This document shows, in pieces, positions 8,233 through 16,819 of a stretch of 64,000 nt of DNA (the first letter of the stretch is position 1; every line of letters starts with the position of its first letter). The position numbers and the translations under genes are program-made. The notes below the pieces were generated by a model. The model had not been told where the DNA came from. It saw only the letters and a program-made list of their open reading frames with translations, and did not search any database. Origin of the DNA: Viridibacillus arenosi (lineage in GTDB: Bacteria; Bacillota; Bacilli; Bacillales_A; Planococcaceae); NCBI RefSeq assembly GCF_001955655.1, contig NZ_MSPW01000011.1:91857-155856 (forward strand), in the 5' to 3' direction.

Positions 8233-9335
8233 TGAATATTTTAAAGACGAAATTTTTATTATTTAGAAGAAAGCCTGCAGCTTATATTGTAACAACTATT
8301 ATCATTTGTATATTTACTTATTTAATGGGTCAAGGCCAAGTAACAAAGGAACCTATTGCCTTATTTTCTACACTAAATAACGAACAGCAGTCGGTAATTA
8401 TGAAAGAGTTAAAAAAACTATCGCAATATGATTTCACATTGTATGAAGAGGATGAGGCGATTAAACAAGTAAAAGATGGCAAAGTTGATGTTGCTATATC
8501 TTTAAAAGATGATGGGTATAAATTAATCGTAGCACCAGATTTTATGAATGCTCCGATGTTGGGGAATGAGTTGAATGCGATTTACAGTCAGGTATTATTA
8601 AAGCATGCGATAATTCAATCATCTCCTGATGAACAAAAAGAGCAAATAACAAGTAAAATAGAGAAAATTCAAGATGAACCAAGTTTTAATATTGGCTATA
8701 AAAACTTGGGAAATGAAAATGGGATAAAGTTTGATCAGAAGTTGCGTAGCTTATTTGGTTTTACACTATTCATGGTAATTTATACGATTGCAAGTGGCGT
8801 TAATCATATCGTTATGGAACGTAGGGATAGGATTTGGGAAAGGATAACTGTGTCAGCTATTCCAAAATGGAAAGCCTATCTAGCGAATTTAACCTATAGT
8901 TTCATGCTTGGCTACGTGCAAATTACTCTCGTGCTTACCATATTCTACTTTGGTGTAGGGATCGATTTCTATGGTGGCTATTGGAAGAGCTTAATTGTTG
9001 TCATTCCATATGTACTTTGTATTGTGTCACTTTCCATATTCATAGCAGCAATTGCAAATACACCTGGTAAATTTAATGCCTTTATGACGGTGCTGGCAGT
9101 TCCGTTAGCAATGCTTGGTGGAGCATACTGGCCACTTGAAATCGTAACATCGAAAATAATGTTAGCTTTATCAAAAATTTCACCAATAAAATACGGATTA
9201 GATTTATTAAATGGCGTCACAATTAATAGTAGTTCCACAACAGATTTACTATTACCTTTTAGTATATTAATGTTCATGACGATCATTTTCATGGGTATAG
9301 GGATAAATGTGTTAGAGAAAAAGGAACAAATTTAA
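8229..9335 (+). CDS. ABC-2 type permease (LnrN-like)
   Basis: Second membrane subunit, 368 residues, with the same one-plus-five helix architecture: N-terminal helix about 18-35, external domain to about 175, then helices including the FTLFMVIYTIASGVNHIV and LGGAYWPLEIV regions common to ABC-2 permeases. It overlaps the preceding permease by ATGA. It is the last gene of the operon, closed by a strong terminator at 9344-9381. Confidence 0.88.
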   Translation: MMNILKTKFLLFRRKPAAYIVTTIIICIFTYLMGQGQVTKEPIALFSTLNNEQQSVIMKELKKLSQYDFTLYEEDEAIKQVKDGKVDVAISLKDDGYKLIVAPDFMNAPMLGNELNAIYSQVLLKHAIIQSSPDEQKEQITSKIEKIQDEPSFNIGYKNLGNENGIKFDQKLRSLFGFTLFMVIYTIASGVNHIVMERRDRIWERITVSAIPKWKAYLANLTYSFMLGYVQITLVLTIFYFGVGIDFYGGYWKSLIVVIPYVLCIVSLSIFIAAIANTPGKFNAFMTVLAVPLAMLGGAYWPLEIVTSKIMLALSKISPIKYGLDLLNGVTINSSSTTDLLLPFSILMFMTIIFMGIGINVLEKKEQI

Positions 9336-9343
9336 TCTTTTGG

Positions 9344-9381
9344 AAAGGGTACTTACATTTTGTATGTGAGTACCCTTTTAT
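9344..9381 (+). terminator. Intrinsic terminator of the LnrLMN-like operon
   Basis: Long stem AAAGGGTACTTACA / TGTGAGTACCCTTT (one G-U pair) with a short loop and a terminal T run. Confidence 0.92.
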
Positions 9382-9553
9382 ATTTCAATAATCACAATCT
9401 AGGGAAGTACTTTATGAGTTATAATGAAATAATTGGTATTTTATTTAAAGAATAATTTTTTCTAAACTGCGACCGTCTTAGTGGGTGATTAAATATTATG
9501 AGAGAACATTTAGATTCTATTCGAATTATAAAATAAACTTAGAGGAGGAAAAC

Positions 9554-10417
9554 GTGGAGACTCATTGGTTAAAATCATTTATAAAAGCTGCAAAATATGA
9601 AAATTTACGTCTTGCTTCTGAAGAGCTATTTATTTCACAACCAGCTGTAACTAAGCATATTCAAAGCTTAGAGAAAAACTTAAATACACAGTTGTTTATT
9701 AGGCAAAATAAATCCATTCGATTAAATCAAAATGGTGAAATGTTTTTACCTATTGCCCAGGAAATTATTGACACTTATGAGGCGGGGATTCATCAGTTTC
9801 AGCAATATGTAGAAGGTTTTGAAAGAGAGCTGACGATAGCAGTTGCACCTCAAATTGCCAATTCTATGCTGCCATCTATTTTAAAACAATTTTCGAAACA
9901 AAAATCACATGTAAGTGTGCGTGTAGAAATCATTAAATCCAATGAGATTGCAAACAGTATTCAATCAGGACAATCACATGTCGGTTTGTCAAAAATCAAA
10001 CCTGTAAATCCGGTTTTAAGCGTTAAATGTTTAATTGATGAGCCTATTGTTTGTGTAGGTCCAAAACATTTGGAAAGTATGGATATGGTAGAAATAATAC
10101 GACAGGAAAAGGTATTGACTCATGAATATGCTCCTTATTGGGATGAAGTTAATCATCAGTTGCAACAACAATTTACTCATACTACCAATATGAAGGTGAA
10201 TCAAACTGAGGCTATAAAACAAATGATACTAGAAGGAATAGGTGTAGCATTTTTACCGAAAAGTGTAGTGCGTAAGGAGTTAGAAGATGACAGACTAGCA
10301 TTATTAGCGACAAATATACTTAATACCTGTACATCTAAAACGTATTTTATATCAAAGCATAGTTCAGCCGAGACGGAACATCTTTTTGAAATCTGCAAAT
10401 CTATTTATGGGACTTAA
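9554..10417 (+). CDS. LysR-family transcriptional regulator
   Basis: A 287-residue LysR regulator. The N-terminal winged helix-turn-helix (WLKSFIKAAKYENLRLASEE, then FISQPAVTKHIQSLE) is standard, followed by a two-lobed periplasmic-binding-like effector domain. I start at GTG 9554 because AGAGGAGG at 9541-9548 precedes it and the family begins at this point; an upstream in-frame ATG at 9485 would add an unsupported extension. No divergent or adjacent target gene is obvious: the ABC operon before it ends in a terminator, and the next gene is convergent. Its regulon is unknown. Confidence 0.88.
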   Translation: METHWLKSFIKAAKYENLRLASEELFISQPAVTKHIQSLEKNLNTQLFIRQNKSIRLNQNGEMFLPIAQEIIDTYEAGIHQFQQYVEGFERELTIAVAPQIANSMLPSILKQFSKQKSHVSVRVEIIKSNEIANSIQSGQSHVGLSKIKPVNPVLSVKCLIDEPIVCVGPKHLESMDMVEIIRQEKVLTHEYAPYWDEVNHQLQQQFTHTTNMKVNQTEAIKQMILEGIGVAFLPKSVVRKELEDDRLALLATNILNTCTSKTYFISKHSSAETEHLFEICKSIYGT

Positions 10418-10423
10418 AAATTG

Positions 10424-10470
10424 AGGGATAGATAAAGCGAGTATATCTGGCTTTATCTATCCCTGTTTTG
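10424..10470 (+). terminator. Intrinsic terminator after the LysR gene
   Basis: Perfect 15-bp stem AGGGATAGATAAAGC / GCTTTATCTATCCCT with a short T-rich tail (GTTTTG). Confidence 0.85.
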
Positions 10471-10552
10471 TATGGCGAAAATAGGCTCTTACATCCATAT
10501 TCATTTGTAGTTTAACTTCTTTTTACAAATAGTAGAAGATGAATACAAAAAA

Positions 10553-10577
10553 GTCGCCCAATTTTCAAATGGGCGAC
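10553..10577. terminator. Bidirectional terminator next to the methyltransferase stop
   Basis: 8-bp stem GTCGCCCA / TGGGCGAC flanked by A-run and T-run, so it can stop transcription from either side. It sits 6 bases from the stop codon of the minus-strand methyltransferase. Confidence 0.88.
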
Positions 10578-10582
10578 TCTTT

Positions 10583-11338
10583 TTATTTTGTAGCTAATAC
10601 ACGAAGACGGTAATAATCCGCAATCCACTTTCCATCTTGATACAAAGTGGTTTTTAAATGTGCTTCTGTTCGTTTAATAACTTTTTCTTTTTCAATTTTG
10701 GTCAAATGCTCGAGTAGACTGTCACTAAACATATTCAACCAGTTTAAAATACCATCTTCTCCAGATAATTCAGTAGGACGATTATATAATTCTACATAGT
10801 GCACATTAAAGCCATGTTCATCAAGTAAAGCAACATACTCGGCCACGCTTGGAAAATACCACGGGAACTCTTCTGCTTTGTATTCATAATCTAGTTCACT
10901 AAATGATTGTTGAATTGCTTCCACAATAGATTGAATATTACCTTGCCCACCCAATTCAGCGACAAAGCGACCACCATCTATTAAAGCTTCATAAATACTT
11001 GCAACGGCCTTATCTTGAGATTTCACCCAATGTAAAGCAGCGTTAGAAAAAACTGCATCAAACTGTTTTGAATAACCAAGGTGTTGCGCATCTTTGACGT
11101 AGAAGGGAATATGACCAAATTTTTGGTTTGCTTGTTCAATCATTGATTCTGACTGATCAATCCCAATGACTTTTGCACCTAATTCAGCGATTTGTGCAGC
11201 TAAATCACCGGTACCACAACCGACATCTAAAATCTGCTCTCCTACTTTTGGATGAAGAAACGAAATTAATCCTTCCCCATATTTTGAAACAAATTGATGT
11301 TTTGTATCATATAAAGTTGCATTCCAAGTACTATTCAT
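10583..11338 (-). CDS. Class I SAM-dependent methyltransferase
   Basis: A 251-residue Rossmann-fold methyltransferase. Motif I is LDVGCGTGDLAAQI, the acidic residue binding the SAM ribose is in VIGIDQSESM, and the DAVFSNAALHWV segment matches the UbiE/Tam (trans-aconitate methyltransferase-like) subgroup. The C-terminal helices after about residue 140 form the substrate cap. The substrate is uncertain; Tam-like enzymes are only one possibility. I use ATG 11338 because AAGGAG is 8 bases upstream; the in-frame GTG 9 bases further up overlaps that site. Confidence 0.85.
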   Translation of the reverse strand: MNSTWNATLYDTKHQFVSKYGEGLISFLHPKVGEQILDVGCGTGDLAAQIAELGAKVIGIDQSESMIEQANQKFGHIPFYVKDAQHLGYSKQFDAVFSNAALHWVKSQDKAVASIYEALIDGGRFVAELGGQGNIQSIVEAIQQSFSELDYEYKAEEFPWYFPSVAEYVALLDEHGFNVHYVELYNRPTELSGEDGILNWLNMFSDSLLEHLTKIEKEKVIKRTEAHLKTTLYQDGKWIADYYRLRVLATK

Positions 11339-11571
11339 TTCACTCACTCCTTTTCTTAAGAAAACTATACTGTTAATTGGAATGATATAGAAATAATTAA
11401 AAAGTTGATTTTTGATAACGATTTGGAATTAGGTTATTAAGAAGAGCTTATTTCTTTTACATTGAAAATTAATATATTTAGATAGTTTTGTTCAAGTCAT
11501 GTTTACAAAATAAATACTAAGAATAAATCAAAAGAAAATGAACAAATTATAGTGGATGGAGGTGAATATAA

Positions 11572-11769
11572 ATGGCGAATAACAACCAAGAAAAGAATAA
11601 AGCGAAAAAGAAAAATGACTTAGGTCGTGAAGAATTTGGGTATGGGTTTGATTTGAGTCCAGATGACTTTGATGTAGTTGGACAAAATGATGAAGCACAT
11701 AAACAACATAATCATGAAGAAAAACAAAAACCGAATAATAAAAATAATGCTAGAAGAATAAATGAATAA
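11572..11769 (+). CDS. Small hydrophilic protein of unknown function
   Basis: A 65-residue, highly charged protein rich in Asn, Lys, Glu and His, with no membrane segment and probably largely disordered. The middle (GREEFGYGFDLSPDDFD) is the only part with pattern. A strong GGAGGTG lies upstream of the ATG and a strong terminator follows, so it is a real single-gene unit. Composition recalls small spore or stress proteins of Bacillales, but I do not recognise a family and assign no function. Confidence 0.65.
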   Translation: MANNNQEKNKAKKKNDLGREEFGYGFDLSPDDFDVVGQNDEAHKQHNHEEKQKPNNKNNARRINE

Positions 11770-11785
11770 GTAAGGTGAATAGAGG

Positions 11786-11836
11786 AGTGCTACATATAAA
11801 ACGATATTAAATTGTTTTATTATGTAGTGCTTTTTT
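11786..11836 (+). terminator. Intrinsic terminator, long hairpin
   Basis: Outer 11-bp stem AGTGCTACATA / TATGTAGTGCT (two G-U pairs), inner TAAAAC / GTTTTA, and a T run. Confidence 0.85.
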
Positions 11837-12047
11837 ATTAGGCATGTTTAAATTTTTGTATGAGAGCAGATAATTTAACTGGTGGGAAAATGTTAGTAAA
11901 TATTCGATATCATTGTGTCATATACATAAAATATTAAAACGATTTATATAATAGTTTAAGGTTATTTTCAATAGTATGTACACTACGACAGAAATCAATG
12001 TGATGAGGTTTTTAAAGCATAATTTTAATAATGAAAAGGAGGATATA

Positions 12048-12371
12048 ATGAGAATAGGATACCGTTCTATTTCCATAATAGTTAACTTATTTCTAGGCTA
12101 TTTATCTTTTTTTATAGGTTTATTATGGTTCATGACAATAATGTATGCATCGCATTCTTTTGGATTGAGAGTAGACTCTACTTTCGATGATGGTTTACTA
12201 GGTGTCTTTTTAATAATATCTATCATTGCAACAGCTATTTATATTCCTGCCTGCATTAATTTAAATAGTATAATAAGGCCGAAATTGGAAATGAGAAAAT
12301 GGAGTTTTATTGCTTTTATATCCATAGTTTTTATCCTTGGTTTTTGTATTATTACCTTAACTATACAGTGA
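12048..12371 (+). CDS. Small membrane protein of unknown function
   Basis: A 107-residue protein with three predicted helices (about residues 8-35, 50-73 and 85-105) and short polar loops. I start at ATG 12048 because AAGGAGG lies 5 bases upstream; the frame is open further back to an ATG at 11976 without a binding site. No family is recognised. It lies upstream of, and is probably separate from, the riboflavin riboswitch region. Confidence 0.6.
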   Translation: MRIGYRSISIIVNLFLGYLSFFIGLLWFMTIMYASHSFGLRVDSTFDDGLLGVFLIISIIATAIYIPACINLNSIIRPKLEMRKWSFIAFISIVFILGFCIITLTIQ

Positions 12372-12555
12372 ATTGGTGTTGGTAAATAAAAAAAATTACA
12401 TTTTCTCATGACATGTAACAGGTCAATATAGCCCAACATATCAAGCTTTTAAGACTAATCTCTTTTTAGTATGTTCTCGATCAATCCAATATAAATTAAA
12501 AAACCTCTAGTTTTTAAATAAGTAAAGTGCTATGGTATTTACATACAATATAATA

Positions 12556-12683
12556 ATCCTTCGGGGTCGGGTGAAATTCCCAATCGACGGTGATAAAGTA
12601 AAACTTTTAAGCCCGTGAGCCTTTTTTAGGCAGGATATGGTGAGAATCCAAAGCCGACAGTATAGTCTGGATGGGAGAAGGAT
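12556..12683 (+). promoter_or_regulatory. FMN riboswitch (RFN element), copy 1 of 3
   Basis: Complete 128-base FMN aptamer. The closing P1 stem is ATCCTT / AAGGAT, with the invariant segments CGGGGTCGGGTGAAATTCCC, AATCGACGG, AAGCCCGTGAGC and AAAGCCGACAGTATAGTCTG present in order. Its P3-type hairpin is AAAG..CTTT and its variable stem is GCC..GGC, both different from copies 2 and 3. A terminator at 12762-12791 forms its expression platform. FMN binding in this family favours termination before the riboflavin genes. Confidence 0.97.
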
Positions 12684-12761
12684 GTAAAGAATATCAAGGT
12701 CTTATTAAATTTATGTAGATTTAATAGGTTTATTTAGCATTGATAATTTATGTCTCCTATC

Positions 12762-12791
12762 AAACTCCGTAGTGTTCTATGGGGTTTTTTT
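12762..12791 (+). terminator. Riboswitch-controlled terminator of FMN copy 1
   Basis: Stem AAACTCCGTAG / CTATGGGGTTT (two G-U pairs), 4-base loop and 7 T. Upstream at about 12705-12735 a TAGGTTTATTT element, repeated after each aptamer, could pair with the AAACT of the terminator's 5' arm as antiterminator. Confidence 0.9.
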
Positions 12792-12836
12792 GATGCCCTA
12801 AAACTTATTTGTATTGTTGTTAATTTCATATGTAAT

Positions 12837-12964
12837 ATCCTTCGGGGTCGGGTGAAATTCCCAATCGACGGTGATGAAGTAAAACTTCTAAGCCCGTGAG
12901 CTTGATAAGAGCAGGATTTGGTGTGAGTCCAAAGCCGACAGTATAGTCTGGATGGGAGAAGGAT
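12837..12964 (+). promoter_or_regulatory. FMN riboswitch (RFN element), copy 2 of 3
   Basis: Second complete 128-base FMN aptamer, starting 281 bases after copy 1. All conserved core segments are identical to copy 1. Differences fall in stems and their loops: AAAG..CTTT of copy 1 is GAAG..CTTC here, a compensatory pair change, and the variable stem is AGCTT..AAGAGC. It has its own terminator at 13045-13074. Confidence 0.97.
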
Positions 12965-13044
12965 GTAGAGAATATCGAAGTCTTATTAAAAATAAAGTAT
13001 TTTAATAGGTTTATTTGCTTATGATATTTTACATAACTCCTATC

Positions 13045-13074
13045 AAACTCCGTAGAAATCTATGGAGTTTTTTT
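13045..13074 (+). terminator. Riboswitch-controlled terminator of FMN copy 2
   Basis: Stem AAACTCCGTAG / CTATGGAGTTT (one G-U pair) with 4-base loop and T run. Nearly the same platform as copy 1 but with a better-paired stem. Confidence 0.9.
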
Positions 13075-13096
13075 GATGGAAAAACTAAATAAGTAA

Positions 13097-13224
13097 GTCC
13101 TTCGGGGTCGGGTGAAATTCCCAATCGACGGTGATGAAGTGAATCTTCTAAGCCCGTGAGCTTGATAAGAGCAGGATTTGGTGCGAATCCAAAGCCGACA
13201 GTATAGTCTGGATGGGAGAAGGAC
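13097..13224 (+). promoter_or_regulatory. FMN riboswitch (RFN element), copy 3 of 3
   Basis: Third complete 128-base FMN aptamer, 260 bases after copy 2. The P1 stem is GTCCTT / AAGGAC: the outer A-T pair of the other copies is replaced by G-C on both sides. Core segments are unchanged. It is closest to copy 2 within the aptamer, but its downstream platform is clearly diverged. It controls the terminator at 13306-13340 directly before ribD. Confidence 0.97.
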
Positions 13225-13305
13225 AGCTAGATTACACGCAATTCCTTTTGAAAAATAGTATTTCATTAGGTTTATTTAGCGATGCGTTTATCTAATACTC
13301 TCCTA

Positions 13306-13340
13306 AACTCCCTAATTTAATTAGAGAGTTTTTTATTTTT
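13306..13340 (+). terminator. Riboswitch-controlled terminator of FMN copy 3, upstream of ribD
   Basis: Stem AACTC-CTAA / TTAG-GAGTT with one internal mismatch, AT-rich loop and T run, ending 21 bases before the ribD ATG. The sequence differs from the first two terminators and looks weaker. Confidence 0.88.
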
Positions 13341-13361
13341 CAAAAAGGGAGGTTTATCACA

Positions 13362-14447
13362 ATGCATGACGAGTATTTTATGGATTTAGCGTTGAAATTT
13401 GCAACAGTAGGTGAGGATCAAACTTCGCCCAATCCGGTAGTAGGAGCGATCATTGTAAAAGAAGGTGCTGTAGTTGGTTTTGGAGCGCATCTTAGTGCCG
13501 GTTCTCATCATGCGGAAGTACATGCACTCAATATGGCCGGGGAAAATGCTGTTGGCAGTACAATGTATGTCACATTAGAGCCTTGTAATCATTATGGTAA
13601 AACACCACCATGTACGATGGCCATTTTGAATGCAGGTATAAAAAAAGTAGTGGTAGCAACACTCGATCCAAATCCCAAAGTAGCTGGCACTGGTGTAACA
13701 AAGCTAAAGGATGCTGGCATTGAAGTGGAAGTGGGGCTTTGTGAAGTCGAAGCTGTGAAATTAAATAAAGCTTATTTTCATTTTATGAAGCAGAAGTTGC
13801 CTTTTGTTACGTTAAAGCAAGCTATTACATTGGATGGCAAGATTGCTACCGTTCATGGAAAAAATGAAAATATCACAGGTAAAGAAGTGCAGGAGGATGT
13901 TCATCGAAAAAGAGGGCAAACGGATGCGATCTTAGTTGGTGTTGGGACGGTGTTAACAGATGACCCATTACTAACAAATCGATTTACAGAAAGTAAAAAA
14001 CAACCGATTCGAATCATTTTGGACACGCATTTAAGAACACCTATAAATGCTAAGGTTATCACTGATCAAACAACGCAGACATGGATTGTTGTTGGGCTTG
14101 AAGTTACCCCTGATCATATCACCAGCTTTGCACAAGACAATGTACAAGTAATCCAACTTAAAACAAAAACAATCGCAATCCAGGACGTCCTTCAAGAGCT
14201 GGCAAGGCGAAATATCGTCACCCTTTATGTAGAAGGGGGGCAGCGTATAAATACGAGTTTTATCATTTCAGGTCTAGTTAATGAAATGATTACTTACATA
14301 GCACCAAAACTAGTAGGTGACCATGATGGAATGGGGATGTTGGAAGATTTAGAAGTAAAAAGCATGGCTGATGCTGTCCCACTAAAACTGCAGCAAGTGG
14401 ATCGAATTGGTGATGTAATTAAAGTGATTTCGGGAGTGGGGGTATAG
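13362..14447 (+). CDS. ribD: Bifunctional riboflavin biosynthesis deaminase/reductase RibD
   Basis: Catalyses deamination of the pyrimidine product of GTP cyclohydrolase II and then reduction of its ribosyl side chain. The N-terminal cytidine-deaminase-like domain shows the zinc site HAEVHAL and PCNHYGKTPPCT (about residues 50-86). The C-terminal reductase domain starts about residue 145 (PFVTLKQAITLDGKIA) and includes VGVGTVLTDDPLLTNR and the YVEGGQRIN NADPH site. At 361 residues it is full length. AAGGGAGG precedes the ATG. First gene of ribD-ribE-ribBA-ribH, the usual Bacillus order, under three FMN riboswitches. Confidence 0.97.
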   Translation: MHDEYFMDLALKFATVGEDQTSPNPVVGAIIVKEGAVVGFGAHLSAGSHHAEVHALNMAGENAVGSTMYVTLEPCNHYGKTPPCTMAILNAGIKKVVVATLDPNPKVAGTGVTKLKDAGIEVEVGLCEVEAVKLNKAYFHFMKQKLPFVTLKQAITLDGKIATVHGKNENITGKEVQEDVHRKRGQTDAILVGVGTVLTDDPLLTNRFTESKKQPIRIILDTHLRTPINAKVITDQTTQTWIVVGLEVTPDHITSFAQDNVQVIQLKTKTIAIQDVLQELARRNIVTLYVEGGQRINTSFIISGLVNEMITYIAPKLVGDHDGMGMLEDLEVKSMADAVPLKLQQVDRIGDVIKVISGVGV

Positions 14448-14450
14448 CGT

Positions 14451-15089
14451 ATGTTCACAGGAATTATTGAGGCAAAAGGAAAAATTACAGAGCTGAAAAA
14501 AGATGCAGAGAGTATGAAATTTACTATTGAAGCTCAAGACATCATGTTGGATATGCAACTTGGCGATAGTGTAGCAGTAAACGGCGTATGCCTAACCGTT
14601 TCGCATTTCACACTTCACGAATTCACGTTAGATGTCATGCCAGAAACGGTCAAAGCGACAACAATTCACTCCTTAAAAGTAGGGCAGTTGGTGAATTTAG
14701 AAAGAGCAATGGCTGCAAATGGGCGATTTGGCGGTCACTTCGTTTCAGGTCATGTTGATGGGACAGGGACTATTATCAGAAAAACAAAGCAAGCAAATGC
14801 AGTCTACATTGACATCGCTATCTCTAGAGAACTGAGTGATTTGTGTATACCAAGGGGTTCCGTAGCCATTGATGGAACAAGCTTGACGATTTTTGAAAAA
14901 CATCCTGAAAAATTGACTGTATCTCTTATTCCACATACGTATCAAGAAACTATTTTTGCACTTAAAGAAACGGGACAACAAGTGAATATCGAAACAGATA
15001 TGCTAGGTAAATACATTATTCATCAATTACAGAATAACGATAGTACTTCAGCAATTACAATGGATTTTTTACAACAAAACGGATTTTAA
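14451..15089 (+). CDS. ribE: Riboflavin synthase alpha chain RibE
   Basis: Converts two 6,7-dimethyl-8-ribityllumazine molecules into riboflavin plus the pyrimidine precursor. MFTGIIEAKGKI at the N-terminus is the family signature. Two lumazine-binding repeats are visible, each with a V-N-G-V-C-L-T or I-D-G-T-S-L-T strand (VNGVCLTVS and IDGTSLTIF) and a GGH / SGHVDGTG turn. At 212 residues it is normal length. It starts 3 bases after ribD and works with the ribH product as the lumazine/riboflavin synthase pair. Confidence 0.97.
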   Translation: MFTGIIEAKGKITELKKDAESMKFTIEAQDIMLDMQLGDSVAVNGVCLTVSHFTLHEFTLDVMPETVKATTIHSLKVGQLVNLERAMAANGRFGGHFVSGHVDGTGTIIRKTKQANAVYIDIAISRELSDLCIPRGSVAIDGTSLTIFEKHPEKLTVSLIPHTYQETIFALKETGQQVNIETDMLGKYIIHQLQNNDSTSAITMDFLQQNGF

Positions 15090-15107
15090 AACGGGCGGTG
15101 TATAGCA

Positions 15108-16298
15108 ATGTTTCACTCAATTGAAGAAGCATTAAAGGATTTAAAAGAAGGCAAAATGATCATAGTCGTTGATGATGAAAATCGTGAAAATGAAGGGGAT
15201 TTAGTAGCACTTGCAGAATATGCAACGCCAGAAAATATTAACTTTATGGCAACACATGCAAGAGGTCTAATTTGTACACCAATAACAGAAAAAATCGCAA
15301 CAGAGCTCAATTTACATCCAATGGTGTCCAATAATACGGATCACCATCAAACGGCATTTACAGTAAGTATTGATCATTGTAATGCAAAGACGGGTATTAG
15401 TGCATTTGAGCGTTCACAAACGATTCAACATTTATTGAATACCAATGCATTAGCCGATGATTTTAAAAGACCGGGTCACGTTTTTCCGTTAGTTGCTAAA
15501 AGAAATGGCGTATTAGAAAGACCTGGTCATACAGAAGCTGCAGTTGATTTGGCGAAAGCATGCGGCGCAATTCCAGCTGGTATTATCTGTGAAATAATGG
15601 GGGATAGCGGAGAGATGTCTACTGGACAAGAGCTAATAGACTTCGCTCAAAAACATCAGTTAAAAATAATTACGATTGAAAGTTTAATTCAATATCGTTA
15701 CATCCAAGAAGATCTAGTCACTAGAGCAGCTAATGTACAACTTCCTACAAGCTATGGCCATTTCAATTTGATTGGCTATGAAAACGACATCGACAAGTTC
15801 GAACATGTAGCCCTTGTAAAAGGGGATGTAAGTATTGTAGAAGCTCCGATTGTGCGCGTTCACTCATCTTGTCTAACTGGTGATATTTTTCATTCTGAAA
15901 GATGTGATTGTGGTCCTCAATTGGAACAGGCCTTAAAAGTCATCGAGACTGAAGGGGCGGGTGTTGTGTTGTATATGCAGCAAGAGGGTAGAGGTATCGG
16001 TTTGATCAATAAGCTACGTACTTATGAGTTACAAGAGCAGGGCTTTGATACAGTTGAAGCCAATGTAAAGTTGGGTTTTCCTGCAGATGCACGTGACTAT
16101 GCATTAGCAGCTCAAATGCTAAGAAATTTAGGTATTTCAAAAGTTCGCTTATTAACGAACAACCCAGATAAAGTACAAAGCCTAAAAGCATATGGCATTG
16201 AAGTTGTCGAAAGATTGCCAATTGAAATTGAAGCTGTAGCAAGCAATTTATTTTATTTAGAAACTAAAAAAGAAAAGATGAATCATCTTATTTCGTAA
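15108..16298 (+). CDS. ribBA: Bifunctional DHBP synthase / GTP cyclohydrolase II RibBA
   Basis: Supplies both precursors of riboflavin. The N-terminal half (about 1-200) is 3,4-dihydroxy-2-butanone 4-phosphate synthase with the acidic [11 protein letters not shown] loop and the [12 protein letters not shown] segment. The C-terminal half (about 205-396) is GTP cyclohydrolase II with the zinc cysteines in [19 protein letters not shown] and the EGRGIGL GTP-binding loop. At 396 residues it is a complete fusion. ATG is preceded by GGGCGG; the gene lies 18 bases after ribE and 13 before ribH. Confidence 0.97.
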   Translation: MFHSIEEALKDLKEGKMIIVVDDENRENEGDLVALAEYATPENINFMATHARGLICTPITEKIATELNLHPMVSNNTDHHQTAFTVSIDHCNAKTGISAFERSQTIQHLLNTNALADDFKRPGHVFPLVAKRNGVLERPGHTEAAVDLAKACGAIPAGIICEIMGDSGEMSTGQELIDFAQKHQLKIITIESLIQYRYIQEDLVTRAANVQLPTSYGHFNLIGYENDIDKFEHVALVKGDVSIVEAPIVRVHSSCLTGDIFHSERCDCGPQLEQALKVIETEGAGVVLYMQQEGRGIGLINKLRTYELQEQGFDTVEANVKLGFPADARDYALAAQMLRNLGISKVRLLTNNPDKVQSLKAYGIEVVERLPIEIEAVASNLFYLETKKEKMNHLIS

Positions 16299-16311
16299 AG
16301 GGGAGCTTAAA

Positions 16312-16776
16312 ATGGGAAAAGTATTTGAAGCACAATTAATTGGAACAGATTTAAAAATTGGTATTGTAGTAGGTAGGTTTAATGAGTTTATCACAAGTAA
16401 ATTACTAGGTGGCGCAATGGACGGCTTAGTACGACATGGCGTTTCAGAAGACAATATTGATGTTGCGTGGGTACCTGGTGCATTTGAAGTGCCCTTTATA
16501 GCAAAGCAAATGGTAGAGAAAGGTGACTACGATGCCGTAATAGGTTTGGGGACGGTTATACGTGGTTCCACATCCCATTATGATTATGTGTGCAATGAAG
16601 CAGCAAAAGGAATTGCCAATGTTTCGTTAAATACAAATGTACCCGTTATTTTCGGTATAGTCACAACAGAAAATATTGAACAAGCAATCGAACGCTCAGG
16701 TACGAAATCAGGCAATAAAGGCTATGATTCTGCAGTTGCTGCAATTGAGATGGCTAATTTAAAGCGTCTATTTTAA
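16312..16776 (+). CDS. ribH: 6,7-dimethyl-8-ribityllumazine synthase RibH
   Basis: Condenses the pyrimidine and DHBP to lumazine; family members assemble into icosahedral shells. Motifs seen: [17 protein letters not shown] near the N-terminus, [10 protein letters not shown] and [16 protein letters not shown] with the catalytic His near residue 88. It is 154 residues, the family length. Last gene of the operon, closed by a strong terminator. B. subtilis has ribT after ribH, and no ribT is present here. Confidence 0.97.
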   Translation: MGKVFEAQLIGTDLKIGIVVGRFNEFITSKLLGGAMDGLVRHGVSEDNIDVAWVPGAFEVPFIAKQMVEKGDYDAVIGLGTVIRGSTSHYDYVCNEAAKGIANVSLNTNVPVIFGIVTTENIEQAIERSGTKSGNKGYDSAVAAIEMANLKRLF

Positions 16777-16782
16777 AAATAA

Positions 16783-16810
16783 GGCACTTCTACGATATTG
16801 TAGAAGTGCC
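16783..16810 (+). terminator. Intrinsic terminator of the riboflavin operon
   Basis: Perfect 11-bp stem GGCACTTCTAC / GTAGAAGTGCC with a 6-base loop. A-rich upstream and moderately T-rich downstream, so it may also serve the convergent small gene. Confidence 0.88.
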
Positions 16811-16819
16811 ATTTACATA

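Noticed and set aside
12549..12554. TATAAT just before FMN riboswitch copy 1 as the operon promoter
   Set aside because: A start from this box would fall inside the P1 stem of the aptamer and destroy it, so the real promoter must lie further upstream.
13060..13266. A 68-residue minus-strand open frame across FMN riboswitch copy 3
   Set aside because: It runs antisense through a structured RNA and has no ribosome binding site. The sequence is explained by the riboswitch.
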